Shown here: positions 47,933 through 60,019 of the stretch, in pieces | Layout: each line of letters opens with the position of its first letter | Numbering within the stretch: position 1 is the stretch's first letter | Assembly: GCA_036873135.1 (NCBI GenBank) | Contig: JAPTYO010000001.1 | Coordinates: 51,468,624-51,532,623 of the forward strand | Source: Clarkia xantiana subsp. parviflora | Lineage: Eukaryota > Streptophyta > Magnoliopsida > Myrtales > Onagraceae | Direction: 5' to 3' | DNA: 64,000 nt | Position numbers and translations under genes: made by a program | Notes under the pieces: generated by a model | The model's input: only the letters and a program-made list of their open reading frames with translations | What the model was told of the DNA's origin: nothing | The model's database searches: none

Positions 47933-48139
47933 ATGCCAAAGCTTCGTAAGTCTACTCGTTGCCCCCTCATACCTTCCTCTTCGGACGAAGAGGATGTTAC
48001 CTTGAAGTCTAGTCGTTTGCCCGTTTCCGGTTTAGCCGATATGCCTGATGATGATTTGAATGTTGGAGGGGGTTCTAATGTGTCATCTAACTCGGATTCT
48101 GATGCCCCCCGTAGCCGAATTTTTAAGGAACTATCTTAA
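47933..48139 (+). CDS. Short Ser/Asp-rich open frame, unknown
   Basis: 68 codons starting MPKLRKSTRCPLIPSSSDEE. The composition is basic at the start and then Ser/Asp-rich (SNSDSDAPRSR). A splice-acceptor-like site (ctagttgcag) lies 60 bp upstream, so this could be the first coding part of a retroelement or transposon protein cut off by the unrelated AT-rich DNA that follows. I do not recognise a family. It may be a remnant. Confidence 0.3.
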   Translation: MPKLRKSTRCPLIPSSSDEEDVTLKSSRLPVSGLADMPDDDLNVGGGSNVSSNSDSDAPRSRIFKELS

Positions 48140-50084
48140 GCTTTCCACATATATGTCAATTATGACTTGTTCCATTTATTTATTATAATATTTTATCAAC
48201 CAAATATTGGATTTGGTTCTCATTCCATATTTCTCATGTCAACAAAACAACATCATACATATTCCTAATTCCTATTCCTCGTTCCCTATTCCTTATTCTC
48301 ATTCCACGAACCAAACATGTTGTAAAATTTCTCAAAGTCCATTTAGTTGCAGTTTCTCCATTATAACACAGGCTAGTTTCCTTATTCAAAAGATTAGATT
48401 TTAGAAAGAACCGAGCGAAAAAAAGATATTAGAAAGAAATTAAATATACATGTTATCTCTAGACACTTTAACAATTAAAAATAATATAATAAGAAAAATA
48501 TAATTTAACTACACTATTATTTTCTTTTGATTTCCGTTTCTCTTCTACTAATCGAACTTATTATTTTCTTGTGGTGTATGATGCTTGATGATGCAAGCCA
48601 AGAGAAAGGGATAACACTTTGGAATAATTGTTTTCTTTTAATCTACAATCCAAAAATAATTTGGTTTTCAATATTTCTATCTTCATTATAATCTATAGTC
48701 CATGTATTCATGGTTATTTGCAAGATGATATATATATTTGTATTCATGATTTCTTTGAATTGATTCTTGCGGTGAGGGTGAATATGTACTTTCAGATCGA
48801 ATTTAATGGAGATTTTTTAATTAATTTTTTAGACGTTGTGAATGGAGAAGTCATTGTGAAAGACAAGAATAATCCATCATCTTTATAGATTTGATTAGTT
48901 CATCATCTATCTCATTTACAGTGAGTTAATGTAAAACGTTTATTGCATTATTTAGTAATTTCATGATAGAAATCTAGATTGTAGAATGCACATTTTTTTA
49001 CATAATAATTGTTCAGTAAATGTTAAATTACATTCTAACGATTTCAACAAATACTAAAACACGATAAATTTGATACAAATGATTGATTTTATTCATTTGT
49101 ATAGATAGTTACTTAATTTTGTTCCTCATGATGATATAGAGAAAGAGGTTAAGAAAATGCGAAGCTACATTAATTTCCATGAATTAATTCTTCTATCAGT
49201 TTTTGAGTTGGTGAAGCTAAAATTACGATTCTCCAACAAGTTCATGCTTTTCTTGTATCAATTTTTTTTCTAAGTGTCTATGCATATTATTATTATTATG
49301 TGATGATGATATCAATTAATAATCTAAGATCTCGATTTTTATAATTAAATTGTCAGTATATGCAATACCACCAAACCTTGATCAAACAATAACTTTAATC
49401 TATTTGTGCAAATAATGTTGACCAAACCTCTACATCTACATACATCTTCTTAATATGTTTAAAAGAAAGGGGAAATATATAGTTTGTTACATTAACTGCA
49501 ATTTTCTCATAAATGACACTATTTTTTTTTTTTTTTGCCATAATGATACTAATTGTCTATCTATTGCAATTTGTTTGTTTTTTTTTTTTTCACATCAACT
49601 CTTACCAGTAGCATCTATCTATTTACCAATATATAAATTGCATTGGGTCCTCACCCCCAAAGGACACCAAGCATTCAAGTGGTATAATTTCTGGACCGGA
49701 CCGTTTTAACATTCAATACCAAACCAAGCTGTTCTAAACCAAACGACCTACATCCTAAACAAACAATATCGGGACTAAAGAACAGAAGACCTCCAGTCCG
49801 CGATGTTTCCCTCTCACTCCCTGTTATGCGCAAGAACTTGCCAGCGCGCCGTCCGCATGTCGAATGACAAGCAAGAGACTCGAGATTAGATTTCGGAATT
49901 ACCGTCGTCCGCATGTCTCCCATCAGATCAATCGAAGGACAAGCAAGAGACTCGAGACCATTTTTCTGGGTATAAATTCCTTGAAATGGAAATTGTCGGT
50001 TGAACAACAATCTACCGGGACTGTTGTGGTGGACGTCGGTCGAGGGGCAGACTACGGCTGAGTGGCAATCGGCAGTCGTGCAAC
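48140..50084. other. AT-rich spacer, then a possible gene leader
   Basis: 48140-49680 is AT-rich without a gene. 49690-50084 is more GC-rich and holds a short direct repeat (gtccgcatgtc and gacaagcaagagactcgaga, near 49850-49887 and 49907-49957). It looks like the leader of the interrupted gene that begins in the duplication to the right. The 184-codon minus-strand frame here has no recognisable features. Confidence 0.4.
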
Positions 50085-52269
50085 GTGTCGACGGTGTACT
50101 TCGTACATTTCTGAAATTTTCAATTTTGGATTCTAAAAATTGAGATTCATGGTGAATTTCTACGTAATTGGAACATGTTTTCACTGTTTGGTTCAATTCC
50201 TCCTTAGTACATACATGTATATTTTTCATATCTACAACTATTTTTTATATATATACAACTAACTAAAATGCTCATTTAAGGAAGACTTAATTGGTTGCCT
50301 AACAACATTCTTGTTCAATGAGAGTCAAGTTCGTTCGAAGTCTTGTGAATTTTGAGTTTTGTTGTTTAAGCAATCCTTTATTACTGATTATTTGTATTTT
50401 GTTCTCCAAAATAATGAGAGTAACAATTGAGAAGGGGATTTGCTCTTTGATTATCATTAGTTGGTAACTATTTTGATAATTAGTTGTTGTCTGGATAAAA
50501 TCTAGCTTTATTAAAATTATATTAACACTTCCTTCCTTCCTCCCTACAACAGATGAAATCTCCACGCACCAACAACTGTCAAATAGAGTTTTACTTGCTC
50601 TACCGAAAAAGGGGAGACAAGTAATTTTCTCCACTTAATACTTTCTAAATCTTGCATATGCCAAGGTTTGCTGTCACTATCACTTTTGATTCCTAGAACC
50701 TGTGATTTTTTTTTTTTTCTGTTGTGTTTACTTGCTACTACACTACAAAACCAAACATTTGACTGTTCAAAAGAACATGCCTACCAGAAATACATTATAA
50801 GATGCATAATAGAGGGCAAAAGCAAATTGAGATATAATTTTTTAGAGGTCTTGAGGACCAAATTAGTGGGCTGAGTTGCTTTCACTGGCTAATGAAAAAA
50901 AAAAAGTGCATTTCTCAATTTGAGTTTTTGGACCAAAAAGTATATCTCGGTTTGGTTTGTTGTCACTGCCACTTTTAATTCCTGGAACCTGTGTATTTCT
51001 GATTATATTTAATTGCTACTGCAAAGATCCATATGAATGTGCAACTTTGTATTTTTTAAGTTGAACATCTTGGATCTTTTTATATTTGAAGCACTATTTT
51101 TTTTCATATGTGGAACTTTCTAAATTCTAGATAGCTATTGTGTATATGTCATTTCGATCTTCTGATACGTGGAGGCTTTGTTTTTGTTTAACATCTAGGG
51201 GTATCATTTTTATGTTAGTATATGCTAACTGAGTTCTCTTAAATCAACAGCTGATGGAGCTAATGGACACTAATGGTATTGCTTTTGATGAAGATGCATT
51301 TCCTAAAATAGCATTTCAAAGTCAAGATGACACTTTCTTTGATGCTTGTAATTGCACTTGTGGTACTTGTCTTTTCTGACAACCAGTTTCTTGATTAGTT
51401 TTTACATTGAATTCGAATTTGTTGAATTCACATATCGAAAAACTATACGGGGAGATATATTTTAGTTTCATACTCTAAATTGGAATGTGCAAGTGCAATA
51501 GTTAACATATCTAATTCCAACATTATCAGATAAATGGAAGAATTATGCCTACTGTGGAAGGCTCAGGGGTGGTAGAACTGCATCTATTAACCGACTTATA
51601 GGTCCTGGAGGTGTTGTAGCTGACCTTTCGTTTTCTCTAGAGGTATGTATTATATTATACTATACAAAATTTATTACAACAGAGATTGTACATAATCAGA
51701 TACCTAGCGGTATATTTAATTGGTCATGTGGATAGTTATCGAGGCTTAATCATTACTCTGTTTTGCTTACACTTGGTTTCTGCTCAGAGTTTCAAGGGTC
51801 ATGTGGAGGGGTTGTTGGTGTTCCAATACATTCTGGATGATACTTTGCGAGATTATCTGGGTAGTGTTCAAGTTGAAAATATGATCTGGGAAACTCATAG
51901 AGTTTGCTCTTTCTATATCCTATTGTTTTATTGTCCATGAGCTCATGATTTATTTTTCCTTAACAAATATTTGAGTGTTATTGGATCTAAATAAATCATT
52001 CATAATTTCAGATTTTTGTGTTCATACATTTTTCCAACTTGTTTAATAGAAAGTGATGGCTTCATGCACAAATTGCATGTTCACTCTTGACCTGTTAACA
52101 GTATGATGTTTCTTTTGTTAGGATCAAGATTCCATAATCATAAATCATCTGATAAGTTGAAGATGAAAGCTGGTAAAGACATGTCGTGGTCTACATTGAT
52201 GAAACCCACTACAAGTATGTTAGCCAAACATTTCCAGCCTTCCAAGGTCATCAGCTCAAGGTCTGCAAG
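50085..52269 (+). repeat. Tandem duplication, unit 1 (2185 bp, intact)
   Basis: The unit begins gtgtcgacggtgtacttcg and ends ggtctgcaag. The same start recurs at 52270, directly after the unit end, so the two copies are head to tail. Position 50275-50277 (ttt, followed by aaggaag) is the undisturbed equivalent of the CACTA insertion site in unit 2. By eye the two units differ by about two substitutions and a few one- or two-base indels. Confidence 0.93.
51251..52260 (+). pseudogene. Exon-like segments of an unrecognised gene, copy 1
   Basis: Four segments have plausible splice borders: 51251 to about 51360 (LMELMDTNGIAFDEDAFPK), 51530-51642 (KNYAYCGRLRGGRTASINRL), 51788-51901 (GHVEGLLVFQYILDDTLRDY) and 52122-52260 (KDMSWSTLMKPTTSMLAKHF). 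They read like protein and are bounded by ag and gt. The last junction does not keep phase, no start codon was found, and the duplication places the set twice. I do not recognise the family; similarity to a plant nuclear protein is only an impression. It may be a broken or Helitron-carried gene fragment. Confidence 0.45.
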
Positions 52270-53589
52270 GTGTCGACGGTGTACTTCGTACATTTCTGAA
52301 ATTTTCAATTTTGGATTCTAAAAATTGAGATTCATGGTGAATTTCTACGTAATTGGAACATGTTTTCACTGTTTGGTTCAATTCCTCCTTAGTACATACA
52401 TGTATATTTTTCATATCTACAACTATTTTTTATATATATACAACTAACTAAAATGCTCATTTCACTACAAGAAATTTGGTCTATAGCTACGATTGCAGTT
52501 GCGATGACATTGTGTCGTCGCTATAGACTGTGTTTATTGCGACGATTTACACCTTTCGTCGCATACCGTGAAAATTTACGAGAACACCATCGCAATATTC
52601 AATCGCGACGATAGGTCATCGCAGTAAAAAAATATTTTGCGACGACGACAAATCTATTGCGGGGACTTCGTATCCTCGCAACATAATGAGTTTATTGCGA
52701 GGATATGTAATATCCAATTGCTACGAATGCTTCTCGCAATACAAATTTTTCACCAAAATTTTGGCCTAAGTCTTTCGGGAAACCAATTGTGGCGACACGT
52801 AATCTATTGCGATGACCGCATATCATCGCTATAGAATTATTTTATTGCTAGGATGTGAAATATCCAATTGCGATGAAGTTTTCTCGCAATAACAATTTAT
52901 CCACTAAAATATTGGCGCCAATTATCTATTGGAAAACAATCGCGACACCTCCAAATCTATACCTAAGATCATATGCCGTCGCAATAGAAAGGAATTACTG
53001 CGAGTGTGTGTAATATCCAATTGCGACGACGCCAAATCTCTTGTTAAGACCACATTTTTACGCAATAGAGTCAATATATTGCGAGGAAGTGTAATATCGA
53101 GTTGCGACTAATGATTCTCCCAATAACAAAATAAGAAAAAAAAATTGACGCCAAATTTCATAAAAAAAAAATTGCAGCTATACATAATATATTACGATGA
53201 CCGCATATCTTACAATAGATTTTGTTTATTTCGAGGATTTTTACTTCTCTATTGCAGCACTTGGTTCTCGCATTAACAATTTTACCACTAAAATGTTGAC
53301 GTCAATGTTTTTATTGGAAAACAATTGTGTAAATACCAAATATATTAGTAGAGTCAAATATCGTCGCAATATAATAAGTTTATTGAAAGGTTGTTTGTGA
53401 AGACTGCTTATCGGAATAATAAATTTCACACAAATAATTTGACACTGATAATACTAGGAAACCAATTACGACGAACCACAATATATAGCAATGACGACCG
53501 TTTGTCACAATTAATTATATTCTAAAAAAATTCAATACTCTATATTTATAAATTTGTCTAATATTTTTGAAACTCAAAATTGGTTAATT

Positions 53590-53890
53590 TTGCATCAAAA
53601 TTTCAAACAACCCTAAACTTTTGAATCAACCATTAAACAACCTAAACCCTAAATTCTAAACGTGAATACCCTAAATATAGATACCCTAACACCCTAAACC
53701 TTAAAGCATAAACTTTAAAATCCTAAACCTTAAATCTTAAAACCCTAAACTTAAAGTCAAAACCTTAAACTCAAAACATCTAACCCTTAAATCCTAAATA
53801 TAAACCTTGAATCTTAAACTCTAAACCTTAAATCATGAAAGCATATAACTATAAACTTATACTCTAAACTCAACCTTAAGGTTTAAGAAC
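53590..53890. repeat. Degenerate telomere-like CCCTAAA tract inside the CACTA element
   Basis: About 300 bp made of words such as accctaaa, ccttaaat and cctaaacctt, close to the plant telomere repeat but irregular in spacing and sequence. It sits directly inside the left subterminal region. It is not a telomere, since both flanks are transposon sequence. Confidence 0.75.
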
Positions 53891-54319
53891 TCAAAAAATA
53901 AAATCGTACTTGCTTTTTTTTTTTTTTGGCCAAAATCGAACTTACTTGCTAATTAGTCTGATATTACCGCATTATTTAGATTTGCAAAATAATTTATACA
54001 AATTGGAAAAATCAACTATAAATCTTTAAAAAAAAATGAAAAATTCAAATTACGTTCAAATGGTTATAAAACATTTTTTATAAAACATACTAATTGTCCT
54101 CAGTTTTTATTTATAAAACATCATATCTTCTTGCGATAAATTGTTATCTTTTTATTTATAATTATTAGTTATAAAAAATAACTATTTAATTCCTTTCTTA
54201 TTGTGGAAAATCCTTTCTTATTCAGCAAATTGACTAAATATATTCTTTCCTTAGCAAACTAATTGAAAGTGTTACCAAAATAAACTTAAATCTTATGAGC
54301 AAATATAGAAGAAATTAAA

Positions 54320-55030
54320 ACTAATCAATCAATGATGGCGTCTGCTTCTCCTCTCTAAAGCAACTTGCTTTTTTTACGGGTGAAAATTCCGTGCATGGTG
54401 TAGTGCTAATTCATCCACGGCGGCGTCGCAGAGAAACTCTAATTATGTGCCATAATTTCATCGAACGATGAAAGGGAACTGCAGCTAGATTCTATATCGG
54501 CAACGCCTTCAACAGGGGAGGGGGAAGACAAAAACCGATTGACCATTTATGTATAGATTTTCGGCTTGTTATGGTCTTCCTAAACCTTCCACATCCATGT
54601 TCACGATGAGCATTATGGGATCGGCTTTAATTCAACAATCCTGTATTACCTGCCCACAACAAGTCCATCTTTAACGCCCCCAAAAGCTCTCATGTCGAGA
54701 ACTTGAGAGGTGTATCGAGAGGGTCATCATCAAGCAAATCGTCCAACAACACGATCTTCAGAGACATCATCATGTCAGAGAATCAAATCTCACTGTTTCT
54801 CCAAAACATATTGAAATTTTAATATGGATCCACGGAATCAATCAAATATATGCTCTTCTCCATGTTGTTGGGAGCAGGCTAGACCTCTTTACATTCAAAT
54901 TCACAAATGAAGAATTGCTCGGAGTTTGAAGTATCTGACTTCATCATCTACCAAATTGCCATGCCTCAATCGCAATCAAGAGATATTATCAACAACGAAT
55001 TCGGATAGAAAAAAAATTACTCAAAGTGTG
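54320..55030. other. GC-richer stretch inside the CACTA element, possible captured host sequence
   Basis: The interior of the element is AT-rich except here, where composition resembles coding DNA (for example gcggcgtcgcagagaaactc near 54421). No frame above 60 codons and no recognised domain was seen. It could be a captured gene fragment or a decayed part of the original transposon. Confidence 0.3.
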
Positions 55031-57670
55031 TTCATCGCCAATGTGAAACATCAGGTATAATTACTATTGTCAAATCATCTATACGGTTATACACTAAATG
55101 GTTGTCCCACGTTGCAATAAAAATGTTATCTTATAAAAATATTAGCATGTAGTCATAATTTTAATTTTGATTATATATTTTGTTAAAAAATACTGTAAAT
55201 TTATTTATTATAACTGTATATATCAATTTCAAATCAATATACAATATATTTTATGATTACAAATTGTATTTTATGATTACATTATTCCAGAGATATATTT
55301 ACTTATTTCATAACAAAGTTTTGTTTATTGGAGCTAATTAATAAAAATAATTTTTACAGTTGAATAATATTAAAAAATTATGAATCCTACATATATATAG
55401 TGTTAAAGATATAAAGTATAACTAATTTTTTTTTCTATAATACATGAAATATTACATTACTCATTTTTTTGCAAATAAAATCATTAATTTATGATCGATG
55501 TTCACGTTTATTGATATAATATATTTAACATTAAGTGTATGCAATTTGTTTAAAAATAGTTATTAATATAATAATTAAATATCATGATGAGAATTAATTG
55601 TTTCTGTATATATAATTTAATAAATGTCTCATATCCAATGCATTGATTTTTTGCCAAAACAATCAGCCAATGCAATATATCAAATCAAATGTCTTTAAAT
55701 ATTTGTTGAATTTGAATATATTTTTTGAGTTGATTAAATACAGCCTTTTTATTATAGGTAACTGAAAGAACATCCTCTAGCTACTTCGGAAGTGCATTAT
55801 TGATGAGTATCTCCAGTTAGCTTTTTGCATTGTATTTTGACACTTTTATGTAATAATAAAATTATTCATATATATGTAATTAGACTTTAATAATCTTGAG
55901 TTAGTAGTTTATATGTGTATTCTAGACCTTAGAATATTTATTTATTGATTTCTTTTAATGATAATAGTAATTTTAATTAGTTAATTATATTTCTATTTAT
56001 TTCATGTTAATATTAGTAAATAAATTATTATTTCTGTTGCGATAACAATTTCATCGCAATAGTTTAAACATAAATAAAAACCTATATTATGACATCGTAT
56101 TATTGAAATATATTTCTTACTTTATCTGTTACGACGACATGTTCGAAATTTATCGGCACAATACAACTGCCAATCGTCACAATATAGAGTTATTAAATCC
56201 TTACAATATAGGTCCAATTGCGATAATAATCTAAAAAAAATTGTCGCAATAGAATTTCTAAAATCCTCACAAGGTGTACCTGCTGCGACAATATTTATAA
56301 CTGTATCGTCGCAATAGGGTTATAAAATCATCGCAATAGGGAGATCAATTGCGACAATAGTTTTAAATTTGTCATCGTAAGAACTGATAAATCATTGCAA
56401 TATATGTACCTATTGCGACAATAATATTAAAATTTTCATCGCAATACAGTTATCAAATCCTTGCAATAGATATATCAATTGTGACAACTGATATCGTAGA
56501 TGCGTTGATTACCGTCCTCGCAACAGAGTGTATTCTATTGCGATGACGATCATTTTTGTCGCAATAGGAACCTATTGCTAGGGGTTTATAGTGACGAAGT
56601 TATTGCGACGATTTATCGTCGCAATATACATATAGTGATGATTTCTAGGGTTATTGCGACGATTTTGGTCATCGCAATAACCATTAATTCTTGTAGTGTT
56701 TAAGGAAGACTTAATTGGTTGCCTAACAACATTCTTGTTCAATGAGAGTCAAGTTCGTTCGAAGTCTTGTGAATTTTGAGTTTTGTTGTTTAAGCAATCC
56801 TTTATTACTGATTATTTGTATTTTGTTCTCCAAAATAATGAGAGTAACAATTGAGAAGGGGATTTGCTCTTTGATTATCATTAGTTGGTAACTATTTTGA
56901 TAATTAGTTGTTGTCTGGATAAAATCTAGCTTTATTAAAATTATATTAACACTTCCTTCCTTCCTCCTACAACAGATGAAATCTCCACGCACCAACAACT
57001 GTCAAATAAAGTTTTACTTGCTCTACCGAAAAAGGGGAGACAAGTAATTTTCTCCACTTAATACTTTCTAAATCTTGCATATGCCAAGGTTTGCTGTCAC
57101 TATCACTTTTGATTCCTAGAACCTGTGATTTTTTTTTTTCTGTTGTGTTTACTTGCTACTACACTACAAAACCAAACATTTGACTGTTCAAAAGAACATG
57201 CCTACCAGAAATACATTATAAGATGCATAATAGAGGGCAAAAGCAAATTGAGATATAATTTTTTAGAGGTCTTGAGGACCAAATTAGTGGGCTGAGTTGC
57301 TTTCACTGGCTAATGAAAAAAAAAAGTGCATTTCTCAATTTGAGTTTTTGGACCAAAAAGTATATCTCGGTTTGGTTTGTTGTCACTGCCACTTTTAATT
57401 CCTGGAACCTGTGTATTTCTGATTATATTTAATTGCTACTGCAAAGATCCATATGAATGTGCAACTTTGTATTTTTTAAGTTGAACATCTTGGATCTTTT
57501 TATATTTGAAGCACTATTTTTTTTCATATGTGGAACTTTCTAAATTCTAGATAGCTATTGTGTATATGTCATTTCGATCTTCTGATACGTGGAGGCTTTG
57601 TTTTTGTTTAACATCTAGGGGTATCATTTTTATGTTAGTATATGCTAACTGAGTTCTCTTAAATCAACAG

Positions 57671-58681
57671 CTGATGGAGCTAATGGACACTAATGGTATT
57701 GCTTTTGATGAAGATGCATTTCCTAAAATAGCATTTCAAAGTCAAGATGACACTTTCTTTGATGCTTGTAATTGCACTTGTGGTACTTGTCTTTTCTGAC
57801 AACCAGTTTCTTGATTAGTTTTTACATTGAATTCGAATTTGTTGAATTCACATATCGAAAAACTATACGGGGAGATATATTTTAGTTTCATACTCTAAAT
57901 TGGAATGTGCAAGTGCAATAGTTAACATATCTAATTCCAACATTATCAGATAAATGGAAGAATTATGCCTACTGTGGAAGGCTCAGGGGTGGTAGAACTG
58001 CATCTATTAACCGACTTATAGGTCCTGGAGGTGTTGTAGCTGACCTTTCGTTTTCTCTAGAGGTATGTATTATATTATACTATACAAAATTTATTACAAC
58101 AGAGATTGTACATAATCAGATACCTAGCGGTATATTTTAATTGGTCATGTGGATAGTTATCGAGGCTTAATCATTACTCTGTTTTGCTTACACTTGGTTT
58201 CTGCTCAGAGTTTCATGGGTCATGTGGAGGGGTTGTTGGTGTTCCAATACATTCTGGATGATACTTTGCGAGATTATCTGGGTAGTGTTCAAGTTGAAAA
58301 TATGATCTGGGAAACTCATAGAGTTTGCTCTTTCTATATCCTATTGTTTTATTGTCCATGAGCTCATGATTTATTTTTCCTTAACAAATATTTGAGTGTT
58401 ATTGGATCTAAATAAATCATTCATAATTTCAGATTTTTGTGTTCATACATTTTTCCAACTTGTTTAATAGAAAGTGATGGCTTCATGCACAAATTGCATG
58501 TTCACTCTTGACCTGTTAACAGTATGATGTTTCTTTTGTTAGGATCAAGATTCCATAATCATAAATCATCTGATAAGTTGAAGATGAAAGCTGGTAAAGA
58601 CATGTCGTGGTCTACATTGATGAAACCCACTACAAGTATGTTAGCCAAACATTTCCAGCCTTCCAAGGTCATCAGCTCAAG
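57671..58681 (+). pseudogene. Exon-like segments of an unrecognised gene, copy 2
   Basis: Near-identical to 51251-52260, with the same splice-like borders. One amino acid differs in the third segment (FKGHV becomes FMGHV). Here the sequence continues past the unit end into unique DNA with further exon-like pieces (about 59037-59134 and 59517-59750, for example ENDVEDLKPTNLHKDVEFE followed by a stop), so copy 2 keeps the original downstream context while copy 1 keeps the upstream one. Confidence 0.45.
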
Positions 58682-58690
58682 GTCTGCAAG

Positions 58691-59803
58691 TTGTACCAAC
58701 TCACTATTATAGTTTTTTCCTTATATTTTTCCTATGTAGACGATGGTGGTATAGTTTATACCGTTGCATGTTCAGCTGTCCTTCCTTGACATGTTTTAGG
58801 GTTTTTATTCATTTTGTGTTGAGGTTTAACTTATCAGTCTTATGTATGTTTTCTTCTTATCAAGTTCTTTTCATAATAGTACATAACTTATAAATAGATT
58901 TTCTATTTCTACTAAAATAGTTGTCTTAAACATTAGATTATATGATGAATGATTTCTGGTACTTTCGTCTTTACACTGCCATTCTTCATTATCCAACTGC
59001 AATACATTATATATTTTTATTTTATCCTTAAATTGCAGAAAATGACTGGTCAAGTTAACAGAGGATTTCAGTTACTTTGGGTAGTGAAGACCAGGCGGCT
59101 AAGAGACAGAAGCTGGAGATGTCATATGTGTAAGGTATTTACGACAAACCAACTTTTGGCATTTCACTTACTCCTACTTTCATTTAACCATAAGAACCTG
59201 TGAGTGCTGCACTTAAATAGTTAAGAATGTGGCTACTAAAAGAATCAATAGTCGTGATTTGTTTTTTCTCTATATTTTAGAGAATGTGACTAATTATCTG
59301 TGAGATGGTTTAACGTAAAAAAACATGTAGAAATATAATAATATTTGTTTGATATATGATACTACTATGTTCATGCCATTTCAAATTAGTTAGATCTGTC
59401 TAAATGACATGTCAAATTCCGTCACAAAATAATCAAGTTAGAGATTGCAGGTTGCATGTATTCTATTGTGGCGGATGAATGAGAAATTGAGAGTATGAGA
59501 TGACTAATGGTGCAGTCGTGCCCATGAAAATGATGTTGAAGATTTGAAACCTACAAATTTACACAAAGATGTAGAGTTTGAGACAGAAGATGACTAGAAA
59601 GATGGTGATGTTGGAAAGGAACTGCATTTATGTGAAGCTGATTCAGATAAACAAGTGCTAAAATTTAAGTTTGATATCGATCCAATGAAGAATCCTAGAA
59701 AATCATCGTCGTGTAAACAAATTATTAAGATGTTTATGAGTTGCGTATGGTAGAGTACTGCAAAGAGAATAATGCGTGTGCAACGCACGCGCGAAACAAC
59801 TAG
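58691..59803 (+). mobile_element. Unique tail of the interrupted gene, ending at a Helitron 3' terminus
   Basis: The last 30 bases have a hairpin GCGTGTG-CAA-CGCACGC (59774-59790), then gcgaaacaa and CTAG at 59800-59803 followed by T, matching a Helitron 3' end. The 5' end was not fixed; A|TCTATCTATTTACC at 49614 is one candidate. If correct, the duplicated gene fragments would be Helitron cargo. Confidence 0.5.
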
Positions 59804-60019
59804 TTATCTATTAAATACTAATGTAGTACATTGTTGCTGATTTTGAGAATGAATAACAGAATTTTACAGATAATCTCTCTCTCTCCTTCCTGGTTGTTAT
59901 ATCGTCTTCTCCGTCGAACATCTTTATACTACAATTCTCCATTCTGATCGAGTTCCTCATTTCACCGTTTATCGCCGCGGAGCCTTTTCTGTCGAATCGC
60001 ATTTATCGCTGCGGAGACC

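Larger units (their letters stand above)
52463..56698. mobile_element. Non-autonomous CACTA (En/Spm-type) transposon
   Basis: The element is 4236 bp. It starts CACTACAAGAAA and ends with the inverted form (ttcttgtagtg). It is flanked by ttt on both sides (52460-52462 and 56699-56701), a 3-bp target duplication confirmed by the empty site in unit 1 at 50275-50277. Both ends carry many short copies of TTGCGACGA/TCGTCGCAA in both orientations (about 52480-53480 and 56030-56690), as expected for transposase-binding subterminal repeats. No transposase reading frame is visible, so it would need an enzyme from elsewhere. Confidence 0.92.
52270..58690 (+). repeat. Tandem duplication, unit 2 (2182 bp), split by a CACTA element
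   Basis: 52270-52462 equals the first 193 bp of unit 1. 56699-58690 equals the rest plus the 3-bp target repeat. Removing the CACTA element and one ttt restores 2182 bp against 2185 in unit 1, consistent with the small indels seen. The duplication therefore predates the insertion. Confidence 0.93.

Noticed and set aside
49675..50229. 184-codon minus-strand frame
   Set aside because: Its internal repeat (ESLACPS / ESLACHS) comes from a short DNA direct repeat, no domain is recognisable, and it runs into the duplicated unit.
53590..53890. A true telomere or chromosome end
   Set aside because: The repeats are irregular, only about 300 bp, and lie inside a bounded transposon.
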